A stretch of 64,000 bases of DNA from Arcicella sp. (lineage in GTDB: Bacteria > Bacteroidota > Bacteroidia > Cytophagales > Spirosomataceae): contig JALONS010000014.1 of the NCBI GenBank assembly GCA_025454855.1, positions 1 to 64,000 on the forward strand, read 5' to 3'. Every line of letters starts with the position of its first letter. Positions within the stretch are counted from its first letter, which is position 1. Positions 46,478 to 55,410 of this stretch are shown here, in pieces. The notes beneath the pieces were generated by a model. That model was not told the origin of the DNA, did not search any database, and saw nothing but the letters and a program-made list of their open reading frames with translations. The position numbers were made by a program, and so were the translations under genes.

Positions 46478-47722
46478 TTATACTTTCTCCATTTGTGGTT
46501 TAAAAGTTGGTCTCAGACGAGCTATCTTTTCTTCTGATAAAGCAGGGTTTCTAAGCACTTTTGGCGTAGTTTTTTTGTATTTACGTTGATACCAAATTAA
46601 AAAACCCGTGATGGGTAACGAAGCGGCAAACAAACTGGCAAAAAAAGCTAATAATTTACCCAACAAACCATAATTCTGACCCGTGTGTAAGTCCCGATTG
46701 GCGTGTTTAATTTTATCCGCAGGTGTGTAATTAGCAAATAATTCTGTTTTCAATAACTTACCCGAATATTGGTCAAACTCAAAAAGATTACTTTTTTTGT
46801 AAACATCATAAGGATATTTCAGATTAACTCTGATTGGCTCTTTCGTGTTTTTTGCAAAATTGATGTGTGCCTCTTGCCAACCTGCATATTGCATAGCCAC
46901 TGAACCGAAAGCCATATCTGGGCTAAATATTTTACCCTCTTCAAAAGTTGAATTTACCTTTTGTGGCTTCTTCATTTTCTCGCCCATTAGAGCATAAACG
47001 CTTTTCTGTACGGGTTTGATTGCCCACCAAATACCTGTGAGTGATATTAACATTAAAGGTAGTAGAAAATAAAAGCCCAAAGTATTATGAATACTATAAT
47101 TAACGATTTGAAATTTACCTTTAAGATTCAAATTGAAAGCCATTTTCCGTTGATTTTTCTTGCGTGGCCACCATAAGTAAAGTCCAGAAAGTAGCATTAA
47201 AAAAAACACTACTACGTTTATTTTGATAATCCATTTTCCTACTTCACCCAAGAATAAAGACGTGTGCATTTCCTCTACGTAGTGCATAAAATCATGCTCA
47301 AGGTCTTGTTTACCAAGTAGTTGTGCGGTGTAGGGGTTAAAACCATAAGCTACTTTTTCAATTTCCTCTTCGTGTTCTTCCTTATTTTTTTTCTTCGTTT
47401 TCTTAGGCTCAAGGGCTTTTTTGTCCACTAATTTTACGATGGTTGAACGGCTTGGGTCTGTATAGACTCTTACTTGTTCAATACTTTTGGTAGGAAATTC
47501 TTTGGCTACTGTTACCGCCAAATTGGCAAGACTTACTTTTGTACCATTTTGTGGTTCAACAAAACGATAATCCCTTTGTGTGAAATTCCTAATTTCTGTC
47601 TCAAAAACAAACATACAGCCCGTGATGGCAACAATTATCACCACAATGCCACTCACCAAACCACCCCAGAGATGAATTTGCCCAAGAATTTTTTTTAGGA
47701 TTGATATTTTTGTTTTTGACAT
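46478..47722 (-). CDS. PepSY-associated inner-membrane protein (iron-uptake type)
   Basis: A 414-residue protein of the PepSY-TM family, often found beside siderophore receptors and thought to act in reductive iron release in the inner membrane. It has four main hydrophobic segments (about 14-35, 163-185, 207-232, 362-382) with histidines near the membrane (HLWGGLVSG, HNTLGFYFLL, RDLHTGQNYG) that could bind heme or metal. PepSY-type segments occupy the periplasmic loops. It follows the TonB-dependent receptor gene by 63 bases. That gap holds a candidate iron box. Confidence 0.88.
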   Translation of the reverse strand: MSKTKISILKKILGQIHLWGGLVSGIVVIIVAITGCMFVFETEIRNFTQRDYRFVEPQNGTKVSLANLAVTVAKEFPTKSIEQVRVYTDPSRSTIVKLVDKKALEPKKTKKKNKEEHEEEIEKVAYGFNPYTAQLLGKQDLEHDFMHYVEEMHTSLFLGEVGKWIIKINVVVFFLMLLSGLYLWWPRKKNQRKMAFNLNLKGKFQIVNYSIHNTLGFYFLLPLMLISLTGIWWAIKPVQKSVYALMGEKMKKPQKVNSTFEEGKIFSPDMAFGSVAMQYAGWQEAHINFAKNTKEPIRVNLKYPYDVYKKSNLFEFDQYSGKLLKTELFANYTPADKIKHANRDLHTGQNYGLLGKLLAFFASLFAASLPITGFLIWYQRKYKKTTPKVLRNPALSEEKIARLRPTFKPQMEKV

Positions 47723-47757
47723 AGATTCGATTCGATTATTTAATTATGCAAAGATAA

Positions 47758-47776
47758 TTAGACTAATTCTAAATAA
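47758..47776 (-). promoter_or_regulatory. Candidate iron-responsive operator upstream of the PepSY gene
   Basis: TTAGACTAATTCTAA (47758-47772) is an interrupted palindrome (TTAGA/TCTAA arms). The 16 bases GACTAATTCTAAATAA (47761-47776) are identical to those upstream of the receptor gene (50206-50221). It lies about 36 bases before the PepSY start. Confidence 0.6.
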
Positions 47777-47785
47777 TGAATAATT

Positions 47786-50182
47786 TTAAAAATTATACGA
47801 TACATTCAAGAATACCTGACGACCTGGAATATCCTGAATCTTATTACTCACTTGTGCCGATGTAATATCCCGTGTTATTTTATTGTTAGTGTCAAAGATA
47901 TCTGATACTCTGATGCTCGTAGTTATTTTCTTTTTCACGAATTGATGGCTCAAACTGGCATCTACAAATTGAATGGTATTTTCTTCTTTTTGGCTTGATA
48001 TTTTTGGACCAATACCATTCCATGCTACTTGGAAAAATGTATTTTTGCCAATAGTAATATCTGAAATTACTTTCGCACACCAATCAAATTGGTCTTTGAT
48101 GGCATCTCCTCCACCCAAAGCTTCGTCGTTCAATTGACTACTAAATTTTGAATAACTGGCGTTGATATTCCAGAAAGAAAGTGGTTTTATAGCTCCCATT
48201 ATCTCAATTTCTTGAATATACGCTGAATTGATATTCTCTGGTTTTTCCAATACAACGCCTGCTTTCACGTCAGTGAGTACTTTTTGAATTAATCCATCAA
48301 TATTTCTTCTGAATAAATTTACACCTGCATTCCAGTTTTTGGCAGTTTTCAGATAGCCCAGTTCAAAGCCCCAAGCCTTTTCTGGACGAAGGGCTGGATT
48401 ACCCATTTTAATTTTGGTAATATCAGTAGAATCTACAAACGGACTCAAATCTTTGAAAGCCGCACGACGGATTTTTCTATCCACTGAAAATTTCACAAAC
48501 TGGCTTTTATCAATATTATATACCACATTGAAACTTGGCAGAGGAATCAAATAATTACCCTCGGTGGTGAAAGCCTTTGCCTTTGATTTGTTAAAAAACG
48601 TGGTGTACTCAGTCCGAAATCCTAAAATAGCACGAATTTTCCCCTTCGTGAGTGTGCCTTGTACGTAAGTTGCATAAATGTTTTCCTGACTATCAAAATT
48701 ATTTACAGGGCTTTCGGTAGTAATAAAAGCGGATTTGTTGTAATCAAATCTATCTACTTTTTGGAGACTTTCACGATTACGACCGCTAAATTTCAATCCT
48801 GCATTCAAACCCAAAAGTTCACTTTGTTGCCAAGTTAAATCCGTTTGGAAGAAATTATTACGGTCATAGCTATCTTCAAAAGTATTAGTTTTGGTGGGTC
48901 TTGTATCTAAATTCATACCTGCTGCCGTAAGTTTTTGGTCGGTTTGGTATTTTGGTTTTGGATAAAATCCCCCTACGTGTGAATATGAGGCCGTTAATCT
49001 TCCTTTTTTAGCGAAAGTTTGTGAAAAATTAAGGGAATATTCACTAAACTTAAAGTCTTCAGTTTGGTCTTCAGTACGGAGAGTTCTGGATGAAAAAGTT
49101 TTATCCGCTTTCAATACTTCGGTATCTTGCGTTTTTATTTTAAGTTCCCTTTGAAATCCGTTTATATATTCGATACCGATATTTGCTCCTTTCCACAAAT
49201 CCCATTTTGTACCAATTTTGATATTATGACTCAAAATATCACGGTCTTCTAATGACTTCACATTTTGATAACCTGAAATTGCATTATTTTTATACTGCGT
49301 TGTGGCATTTGTTTCAATAATACCATTCGTACCTTGTAGCATTACTTTATTTTGGTCAAAGAAACCATACACTTCTCCTCCATTAAATTTATGTCCAATC
49401 TGAGCCGAAGCATTATACCCTCCTTGACTATTCATGCCGCCCATCAATTGCCCATGCGTACCAAAATTAGCATTTTTCTTTAAAATGATATTTACAACTC
49501 CGTTCATTCCATCGCCATCATACTGGGCTCCGGGGTTTGAAATAATTTCAATTCTTTCAACCGATGATGCTGGAATTTGTGTTAAAAGTACTTCACGATT
49601 GTTACCTGTAATACCTGCATTTTTACCATCAATCAATACCAAAGTATATGATTTTTCTAAGCCACGAAAACGAATATCTCGGGGTACACCGGGAGGGCCT
49701 CCCATGGCCGTAGAAGGCATCAAACGAAGCATATCACCCACCGAAGACCCTTTGGCAATGGGCAAATCCGCCATGGTATAAACTATTTTTTGGGGTTCTA
49801 TTTTCGTTACACCAATATTGCCTTTCACTATCACTTCTGCCAAACTATTTACTTTGGTTTCAACAGATATTTTACCTAACTGAATCGTTTGATTTTTTTC
49901 AGTAATGATAATTTCGTTTTTGGTAAAACGTTCAAAACCAACCGCAGTAATTTCCAAAGTATAAGTATCAGCTTGAAGTTTTGAGAATTGAAACTCACCA
50001 TTTTCCCCCGCAAACATACCTTTCTGTTCTCCTTTGGAAGAAGTTAATCTCAAGGTAGCAAATCTTACGGGTTCACTAAGTGATTTATCAAAAATGGTTC
50101 CAGTGATTTTTGCATCTTGAGCCATGGAAAACTGGCAGAGTGCAAAGTACAGCAGGAAAATAGTAATAATTCGAGATTGCAT
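47786..50182 (-). CDS. TonB-dependent outer-membrane receptor (probable siderophore/iron uptake)
   Basis: A 798-residue outer-membrane receptor. The start MQSRIITIFLLYFALCQFSMAQ gives a signal peptide; 15 additional upstream codons were excluded. The order is a carboxypeptidase-like domain (about 25-110), a plug domain with YTLVLIDGKNAGITGNN and IEIISNPGAQYDGDGMNGVV, and a barrel of the outer-membrane beta-barrel protein family ending VFLNVSYNF. The neighbouring PepSY gene and the shared palindrome point to iron or siderophore transport rather than glycans. Ligand identity is not visible. Confidence 0.9.
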   Translation of the reverse strand: MQSRIITIFLLYFALCQFSMAQDAKITGTIFDKSLSEPVRFATLRLTSSKGEQKGMFAGENGEFQFSKLQADTYTLEITAVGFERFTKNEIIITEKNQTIQLGKISVETKVNSLAEVIVKGNIGVTKIEPQKIVYTMADLPIAKGSSVGDMLRLMPSTAMGGPPGVPRDIRFRGLEKSYTLVLIDGKNAGITGNNREVLLTQIPASSVERIEIISNPGAQYDGDGMNGVVNIILKKNANFGTHGQLMGGMNSQGGYNASAQIGHKFNGGEVYGFFDQNKVMLQGTNGIIETNATTQYKNNAISGYQNVKSLEDRDILSHNIKIGTKWDLWKGANIGIEYINGFQRELKIKTQDTEVLKADKTFSSRTLRTEDQTEDFKFSEYSLNFSQTFAKKGRLTASYSHVGGFYPKPKYQTDQKLTAAGMNLDTRPTKTNTFEDSYDRNNFFQTDLTWQQSELLGLNAGLKFSGRNRESLQKVDRFDYNKSAFITTESPVNNFDSQENIYATYVQGTLTKGKIRAILGFRTEYTTFFNKSKAKAFTTEGNYLIPLPSFNVVYNIDKSQFVKFSVDRKIRRAAFKDLSPFVDSTDITKIKMGNPALRPEKAWGFELGYLKTAKNWNAGVNLFRRNIDGLIQKVLTDVKAGVVLEKPENINSAYIQEIEIMGAIKPLSFWNINASYSKFSSQLNDEALGGGDAIKDQFDWCAKVISDITIGKNTFFQVAWNGIGPKISSQKEENTIQFVDASLSHQFVKKKITTSIRVSDIFDTNNKITRDITSAQVSNKIQDIPGRQVFLNVSYNF

Positions 50183-50700
50183 ATTTATAAAACAATTTTT
50201 GTTTGGACTAATTCTAAATAACGTCACAAAAGTATTGTTTATTTAAAACGAGTCCAAATAAAAATTGGATTATTTTGCCTTTCTCTTAATAATTGATAGA
50301 AATTACGATCATGGCGATAAATAATTAACTTCCAATTATTTGATAATGTGAGTCTTACAACAAAACAAACCAGCGTTTAAATGGTATTTCTTACCTAATA
50401 CACTCCCCGATTTTCATTTTTTATGCACTTTAAAAAATTTATTAAATAAATACGCTAAGTTCATATTCTACCTCCTAAAATATTTAATAGTATTGATTGG
50501 AACGACATATCAAAATCATAATATTAAGGCGATATAGGAATGGTTCATTGGTAAATCTTAAATCATGACAGTATCTGTAAGATTGACAGGAATAAAATCA
50601 GACATAAAATTATTGATAATTGACGGAGCATTTTTAAAGCCAAAACTTTAATGATTTCAGTTTGTTTTCATAGTATTATCCACAAACAATTTCATTTCTT
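50183..50700. other. 518-base spacer upstream of the receptor
   Basis: Apart from the candidate iron box at 50203-50221, nothing is recognised in this AT-rich region. It has no convincing frame, no strong hairpin and no RNA-gene signature that I can see. Confidence 0.4.
50203..50221 (-). promoter_or_regulatory. Candidate iron-responsive operator upstream of the TonB-dependent receptor
   Basis: TTGGACTAATTCTAA (50203-50217) is the same interrupted palindrome as at 47758 with one arm mismatch. GACTAATTCTAAATAA is shared exactly. It sits about 21 bases before the receptor start. Confidence 0.6.
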
Positions 50701-50904
50701 ATGAAAAACAAAATCATTACCATATCCATGAGTATTTTTTACTTTGTATTTTGCATTTTTGTGATTTTCCACAATGCCTCTTATCGTGTGGAGCTACTTT
50801 TTAGTGGTAAATACTTGGTGTTTATGCTACTGAGTGTAGTGGTATTTATAGCACTCATGAAAATAATTCAAGAAATTAATCAGGAAGATAGAAACGATTT
50901 TTGA
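50701..50904 (+). CDS. Small membrane protein with two hydrophobic helices
   Basis: A 67-residue protein: helix one at about 4-24 (ITISMSIFYFVFCIFVIFHN), a short polar turn, helix two at about 38-56 (LVFMLLSVVVFIALMKII), then an acidic tail ending NQEDRNDF. The overall look recalls LapA-type two-helix proteins, but this is not a secure assignment. It is convergent with the rhodopsin gene; a shared hairpin lies between them. Confidence 0.5.
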   Translation: MKNKIITISMSIFYFVFCIFVIFHNASYRVELLFSGKYLVFMLLSVVVFIALMKIIQEINQEDRNDF

Positions 50905-50968
50905 AGTATATACGTTAGTAAAATAATTCACAACTAATTTCGAGGATGTTATGAGTTGTGTTCACAGA

Positions 50969-50998
50969 AAAAGGCAGGGAGTTCCGTTCCCTGCCTTT
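50969..50998. terminator. Terminator shared by the rhodopsin gene and its convergent neighbour
   Basis: AAAGGCAGGGA and TCCCTGCCTTT pair perfectly around GTTCCGT, with A/T runs outside. It suits both directions, about 50 bases beyond the rhodopsin stop codon. Confidence 0.88.
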
Positions 50999-51048
50999 AC
51001 TGTTTGTAATCAATAAATTTGTTGTGGTTGGTATTAATACCATTAATC

Positions 51049-51807
51049 TTAAGCTGTCTTTACTTGTTCGGCAGCTGTTGCACTTTTAGCAATACTGTAA
51101 ACAACTAAGCCAAAACCAATTTTGTTGATAGCATCAGCGATGTTGTACGCTAAATCAACTGGTGAATTTTTTGAGAAATCCGCTCCTTCCACTAATCCGT
51201 GCAAGATGTTTCCTGGCAACATACAATATCCAATTGGGTAAATTGCCCAACCTACTAAAGTAAACCATCTCATCACTTTGTAACCATCAATAACAGCAGT
51301 ACTACCTGAAGATGCCGCTAACTTAGAGGCTTCACCCATGTAAATTTCATAGATGATTGCTGCCCAACCTACCGTTGAGATGATACCCCATAGTACATTG
51401 CTTTCAGGAGTGATGGCTTCACCAATGTAACCCGCTACTAACATCAAGATTGAACCTGCTAATAATCGCACGAGCATTCCACTTTTAGCACCTGCTGGTC
51501 TTAAAATTAAGAAATACTCAATACACATTAAAGGCACAGTAAGTGTCCAGTCTATGTAACGAAATTGAGTGGGAGACGTTCCCGTTTCTAACCATACACC
51601 TCTCATATAGAAATAATGCACGGCAGCAATGAATGTAATCAAAGCAGAAATGAGTAACGAGGTTTTCCATTTGTCAGAAACTGTACCTCTTTCAACGATG
51701 AAAAAGATAGAAGCCGCCAACATAGACATATAGCCCGTAAAAAAGGTAAAACCGATGTAATCACCTGCTTGGAGATTACCATTCAAGAGGATGTTGAATG
51801 TGTTCAT
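51049..51807 (-). CDS. Proteorhodopsin (light-driven proton pump type)
   Basis: A 252-residue seven-helix retinal protein for the inner membrane. Helix C carries Asp86, Thr90 and Glu97 (RYIDWTLTVPLMCIE), matching D97-T101-E108 of proteorhodopsin: the outward proton-pump triad. Met94 is at the spectral-tuning position, usually linked to green absorption. His64 (AAVHYFYMRG) fits the partner of the counter-ion, and Lys229 (DAINKIGFG) would bind retinal. Gly141 (WGIISTVGW) aligns with Trp138 of bacteriorhodopsin, the carotenoid-fenestration position. The blh gene lies 116 bases upstream in the same direction, supplying retinal. Confidence 0.96.
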   Translation of the reverse strand: MNTFNILLNGNLQAGDYIGFTFFTGYMSMLAASIFFIVERGTVSDKWKTSLLISALITFIAAVHYFYMRGVWLETGTSPTQFRYIDWTLTVPLMCIEYFLILRPAGAKSGMLVRLLAGSILMLVAGYIGEAITPESNVLWGIISTVGWAAIIYEIYMGEASKLAASSGSTAVIDGYKVMRWFTLVGWAIYPIGYCMLPGNILHGLVEGADFSKNSPVDLAYNIADAINKIGFGLVVYSIAKSATAAEQVKTA

Positions 51808-51923
51808 AATGATAAACGTTTGGATTTTAATGGATTTTTTTAATATGAAATTTAATTAATTCAATTATATAACTTGATAGTTTTAATTTTGTTTAATAAA
51901 TGTATTAAAAAATTCAACAAATT

Positions 51924-52871
51924 TTATTTTGTCTGGTGATTCATCTGATGAGAGATAATAAGATGTGGCAAAGTAATTAATGAGATGAAAATGAATAAAA
52001 TAGGAAAGGGAGATAACTGAGAATTGATATAATGACAGTACATCAAAAATCCACCCAAAAATAAGATAGATAGTATCGTAAAAGGCAGGGCTTTAAGATA
52101 CACTAATTTGAAAGATAAAAAAGGACGGTCTTTGCGTAAGTACTCATGGATGGTATCAAATGCACATAGGGCGTGCCAGCCACCAAAATACAGAGCAAAA
52201 GCAGGTAACAACGGTAAGTAAATTGTACAAATAAGAATAAACGCAAGGCGAAAAAGCCTGATTTTATCAAATTGCACAAAATATTCGGATTGCGAAACAA
52301 TAAAAAATGTACAAAGGGATAAACCCAATAAATACAATATTTGCTTTACATTCTGCTGAACAAATTGCCAATATTTTAACACAACCGATTGACTACCAAT
52401 CATTTGCTCAATAATGGGATTTACTTCGTCAGCATGAGTTAATAAAATAAAAGCTAAAATATAAAAACCATAAATAAGGCGTGTGAAAGACCAAATGGTG
52501 GCTTCGGTGGGTATCTTTTCTAAATCAGTCTCGCCAAAATGCCACGCTGAAATCACCAAAAAAATAAATAAACTTATTCCTGCCGACCAGTACCACAACG
52601 CTCCGTAAATAATCATGACGAAAAAGTATTTTAACAAAAACAGCCAAAAATTATATTTCCTTCGGGCGTGTTTATCAATCTCTTTCTGGATGAGATGGTC
52701 TAATGCCCCATGCGGAATTCCCGTCAGTAAAATCAACGTAGCAAATAAAGCAAGCTGTATTTCCTGCGAAATACTATTGCCAAACCATTGCCAAACCACT
52801 AAAAAACTACCTAAAATAACGGTGAGCCAAGTGGGCGTTTTTGTTAGTATTTTGAGTACACTTTGTATCAT
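51924..52871 (-). CDS. blh: Brp/Blh-family beta-carotene 15,15'-dioxygenase
   Basis: A 315-residue integral membrane enzyme that cleaves beta-carotene into two retinals. The histidine motifs thought to bind iron are all present: GIPHGALDH (His54, His59), SAWHFGETD (His111), FGGWHAL (His233) and LPHLIISHQ (His303, His308), spread over about eight hydrophobic segments. It lies immediately upstream of the proteorhodopsin gene in the same direction, so the two may share a transcript. No crt carotenoid genes are in the window; beta-carotene must be made elsewhere in the genome. Confidence 0.95.
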   Translation of the reverse strand: MIQSVLKILTKTPTWLTVILGSFLVVWQWFGNSISQEIQLALFATLILLTGIPHGALDHLIQKEIDKHARRKYNFWLFLLKYFFVMIIYGALWYWSAGISLFIFLVISAWHFGETDLEKIPTEATIWSFTRLIYGFYILAFILLTHADEVNPIIEQMIGSQSVVLKYWQFVQQNVKQILYLLGLSLCTFFIVSQSEYFVQFDKIRLFRLAFILICTIYLPLLPAFALYFGGWHALCAFDTIHEYLRKDRPFLSFKLVYLKALPFTILSILFLGGFLMYCHYINSQLSPFPILFIFISLITLPHLIISHQMNHQTK

Positions 52872-53020
52872 TTCAAGACGATTGATGAGTCTATTAACTA
52901 ACTAAGAGCAATATTCATTTGTTTGGAAAATATTTTTTTGAAGTAGCCTCAAGCAAATCAATAGACAAAACCCATAGCTTTTTGTAACTTGCGGATAAAT
53001 TAAACCAACAAACAATTGCA

Positions 53021-53389
53021 ATGAAACAAATCATATTTACGGAAAATGCTCCCGCCGCTATCGGTCCTTATTCGCAAGCGGTGCTTTCAAATGGCACTTT
53101 ATACGTTTCGGGGCAAATCGCTCTTGCCAAAGTAGAAGCTGGAGCCAGTATTGAAGATGAAACTCGTCAGGTAATGGAGAATCTAAAAGCAATTTTAGAA
53201 GCGGCGAACATGACTTTCGAGAACGTAGTGAAGTGTTCCATTTTTGTAAAAGATATGAATAATTTTGCCACCATCAACGGGGTTTATGGTGCTTATTTCA
53301 GCAGTAACCCACCTGCCCGTGAAACCGTAGAAGTAGCTCGTTTACCCAAAGATGTAAATGTAGAGATTTCGTGCATAGCAATCCAATGA
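53021..53389 (+). CDS. ridA: RidA family reactive imine/enamine deaminase
   Basis: A 122-residue YjgF/YER057c/UK114-type protein, normally a cytoplasmic trimer that hydrolyses reactive 2-aminoacrylate-type imines formed by PLP enzymes. The hallmarks are APAAIGPYSQAV (about 9-20), LYVSGQIAL, FVKDMNNFATIN and the active-site region PARETVEVARLPKDVNVEI with its conserved Arg. It is divergent from the blh gene. A palindromic spacer separates it from gltX. Confidence 0.94.
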   Translation: MKQIIFTENAPAAIGPYSQAVLSNGTLYVSGQIALAKVEAGASIEDETRQVMENLKAILEAANMTFENVVKCSIFVKDMNNFATINGVYGAYFSSNPPARETVEVARLPKDVNVEISCIAIQ

Positions 53390-53391
53390 TA

Positions 53392-53469
53392 TAGTGAGCG
53401 AATGATAGAATGAGTGAATAATCACAGGTAATTCTCATTCTATCACTCAATCACTCAGTCACTCAATCA
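53392..53469. repeat. Iterated-octamer palindrome between ridA and gltX
   Basis: GATAGAATGAG (53404-53414) is repeated inverted as CTCATTCTATC (53434-53444). Three tandem octamers TCACTCAA/TCACTCAG/TCACTCAA follow at 53443-53466. It ends just before the gltX ATG. Confidence 0.75.
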
Positions 53470-53477
53470 TTAAAAAT

Positions 53478-54986
53478 ATGACCAAACCAGTAAGAGTACG
53501 TTTTGCACCAAGCCCAACGGGGGCTTTACACATCGGAGGTGTCAGAACGGCATTATACAATTATTTATTAGCCAAACAATTAGGCGGAAAAATGTTGCTC
53601 CGCATTGAAGATACTGACCAAACCAGATTTGTAGAAGGAGCTGAAAATTATATCATTGAAGCCCTATCGTGGGTAGGAATTACTATTGACGAAGGTGTTG
53701 GTGTGGGTGGTCCACACGCTCCTTACCGACAGTCGGAACGCAAAGCGATGTACATGGACTATGCCATGCAACTCATCCATGAAGGTAAAGCATATTACGC
53801 TTTTGATACCTCTGAAGAACTGGATGCTATGCGACAAACCCTTGAAAGTCAAGGCTCTGCCTTTCAATACAATGCCGTAACTCGAACAAAACTCAATAAC
53901 TCACTTACGCTCTCGGAGGCGGAAACGAAAGCCAAAATCGAAGCGGGTGAGCCTTATGTAATTCGTTTGAAAGTACCCGCTAAAGAAGAAATTCGTTTTA
54001 AAGATATTATTCGTGACTGGGTTCATGTACATTCTTCAACGATTGATGATAAAGTATTAATGAAGTCGGATGGAATGCCCACTTATCACCTTGCCAACGT
54101 AGTGGATGACCATCTGATGGAAATTTCTCACGTCATCAGAGGGGAAGAATGGTTACCATCTGCACCACTCCATATTCTTTTATATCGTGCTTTTGGTTGG
54201 GAATCTACTATGCCTCAATTTGCTCATTTGCCCTTGTTATTAAAACCTGAAGGCAATGGAAAACTCTCAAAAAGAGATGCTGATTTAGGAGGTTTTCCTG
54301 TTTTTCCTTTGGAATGGACAAATCCCGATGGCTCAAAAGCTATGGGATTCCGAGAAGAAGGCTATTTGAAAGAAGCTGTGATAAATTTCTTGGCATTTTT
54401 GGGATGGAATCCCGGTACTGAGCAAGAGATGTTCTCGATGGATGAACTCTTCGAAGCATTCAGCTTGGAAAGAATTAATAAATCAGGAGCAAAATTTGAT
54501 ATTAATAAAGCTAAATGGTACAATCAGCAGTATTTAAAGTTACAATCCGACGAGGAACTCGCAAAACAATATCTGCCTGATTTTGAGTCTGATAAAGCAC
54601 AAAAAATTGTTCACCTGTTCAAAGAAAGAGTAACTTTCCCGCAAGAAATCACGAAAGAAGCAACGGCACTTTTGACCGCCCCAATTACTTACGATGAAGC
54701 AGTGGTAAGCTCAAAGTGGAACAACGACGCTAAAAATGGTATCTTAGCCTTCAAGAATGTTTTAGAAAAAATTGAGAATTTTGTAGCGGATGACATCAAG
54801 CATACTTTACACGAAGAGTTAGAAAAGTTAGGCATAAAAATGGGCAAGGTAATGCAAATGCTACGAGTAGCCCTCACGGGCGTAGGTGCAGGACCCGACT
54901 TAATGCTTTCGATGGAAATCATGGGTAAAAAGGAAGTGGAAGAAAGACTCGAAAAAGCCATTAATCAACTACCTGCATTAGCTTAG
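53478..54986 (+). CDS. gltX: Glutamate--tRNA ligase
   Basis: A 502-residue class I synthetase that charges tRNA(Glu) and, in organisms without GlnRS, also tRNA(Gln). The HIGH-type motif is PSPTGALHIGG (about 10-20) and the KMSKS-type motif is KLSKRD (near 260). The C-terminal anticodon-binding domain is complete. Length is normal for the family. The gatC remnant 425 bases downstream bears on whether this organism uses the tRNA-dependent Gln/Asn route. Confidence 0.96.
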   Translation: MTKPVRVRFAPSPTGALHIGGVRTALYNYLLAKQLGGKMLLRIEDTDQTRFVEGAENYIIEALSWVGITIDEGVGVGGPHAPYRQSERKAMYMDYAMQLIHEGKAYYAFDTSEELDAMRQTLESQGSAFQYNAVTRTKLNNSLTLSEAETKAKIEAGEPYVIRLKVPAKEEIRFKDIIRDWVHVHSSTIDDKVLMKSDGMPTYHLANVVDDHLMEISHVIRGEEWLPSAPLHILLYRAFGWESTMPQFAHLPLLLKPEGNGKLSKRDADLGGFPVFPLEWTNPDGSKAMGFREEGYLKEAVINFLAFLGWNPGTEQEMFSMDELFEAFSLERINKSGAKFDINKAKWYNQQYLKLQSDEELAKQYLPDFESDKAQKIVHLFKERVTFPQEITKEATALLTAPITYDEAVVSSKWNNDAKNGILAFKNVLEKIENFVADDIKHTLHEELEKLGIKMGKVMQMLRVALTGVGAGPDLMLSMEIMGKKEVEERLEKAINQLPALA

Positions 54987-55083
54987 GATTAATCATTAAA
55001 TTACTCCTAAACACTGAAAAACAATTAGTTATGAATTAAATACCGTAACTTGTCTATTTTTCGTCCCTTAAAACCAATGGTTT

Positions 55084-55218
55084 ATGAAATATAATCGAGG
55101 TATTTTTGCTCTGTGTATAGCCGTTGGGGCAGCACTCGGCGTAATAACAAAAAATATAGGATTATGGCTTCCCATTGGAATAGCTCTCGGCGTAATTTTA
55201 GGTAGAAAAAAACATTAA
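55084..55218 (+). CDS. Small glycine-rich membrane protein (44 residues)
   Basis: The frame MKYNRGIFALCIAVGAALGV through LWLPIGIALGVILGRKKH has two short Gly/Ala-rich hydrophobic stretches and a basic end. It lies 97 bases after gltX and 4 bases before the next small gene, so it forms part of a rightward cluster. The repeated alternation of G and A looks like a glycine-zipper membrane protein. Function is unknown. Confidence 0.55.
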   Translation: MKYNRGIFALCIAVGAALGVITKNIGLWLPIGIALGVILGRKKH

Positions 55219-55222
55219 CGAT

Positions 55223-55399
55223 ATGGCAAAGAAAAAAGAAAAAATAAAAGAAGAACTCCCCAAAGTTCATAAAGACTTGGAAGGTTTTGATATTTCCATT
55301 AATTCATTCGGTGAAATCAACCGTACCATTGATATAGAGAAAATCAATGAGTTTTTGAATAAAAATATGGATGACAAGAAATTGCGAAATCGGGAGTAA
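55223..55399 (+). CDS. Small conserved-looking lysine/glutamate-rich protein (58 residues)
   Basis: The frame MAKKKEKIKEELPKVHKDLE continues with GFDISINSFGEINRTIDIEK and ends near KLRNRE. It is soluble, highly charged and lacks Cys. It sits 4 bases after the previous gene and 11 bases before the gatC remnant, an arrangement that implies a former gatC operon. Such a small protein ahead of gatC is consistent with Bacteroidota gene order as I recall it. Function is unknown. Confidence 0.6.
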   Translation: MAKKKEKIKEELPKVHKDLEGFDISINSFGEINRTIDIEKINEFLNKNMDDKKLRNRE

Positions 55400-55410
55400 A
55401 AAAAGAAACG

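Noticed and set aside
53443-53466. Tandem octamers that might be a CRISPR or iteron array
   Set aside because: There are only three copies with no spacers and no cas or replication genes. It is part of an iterated palindrome.
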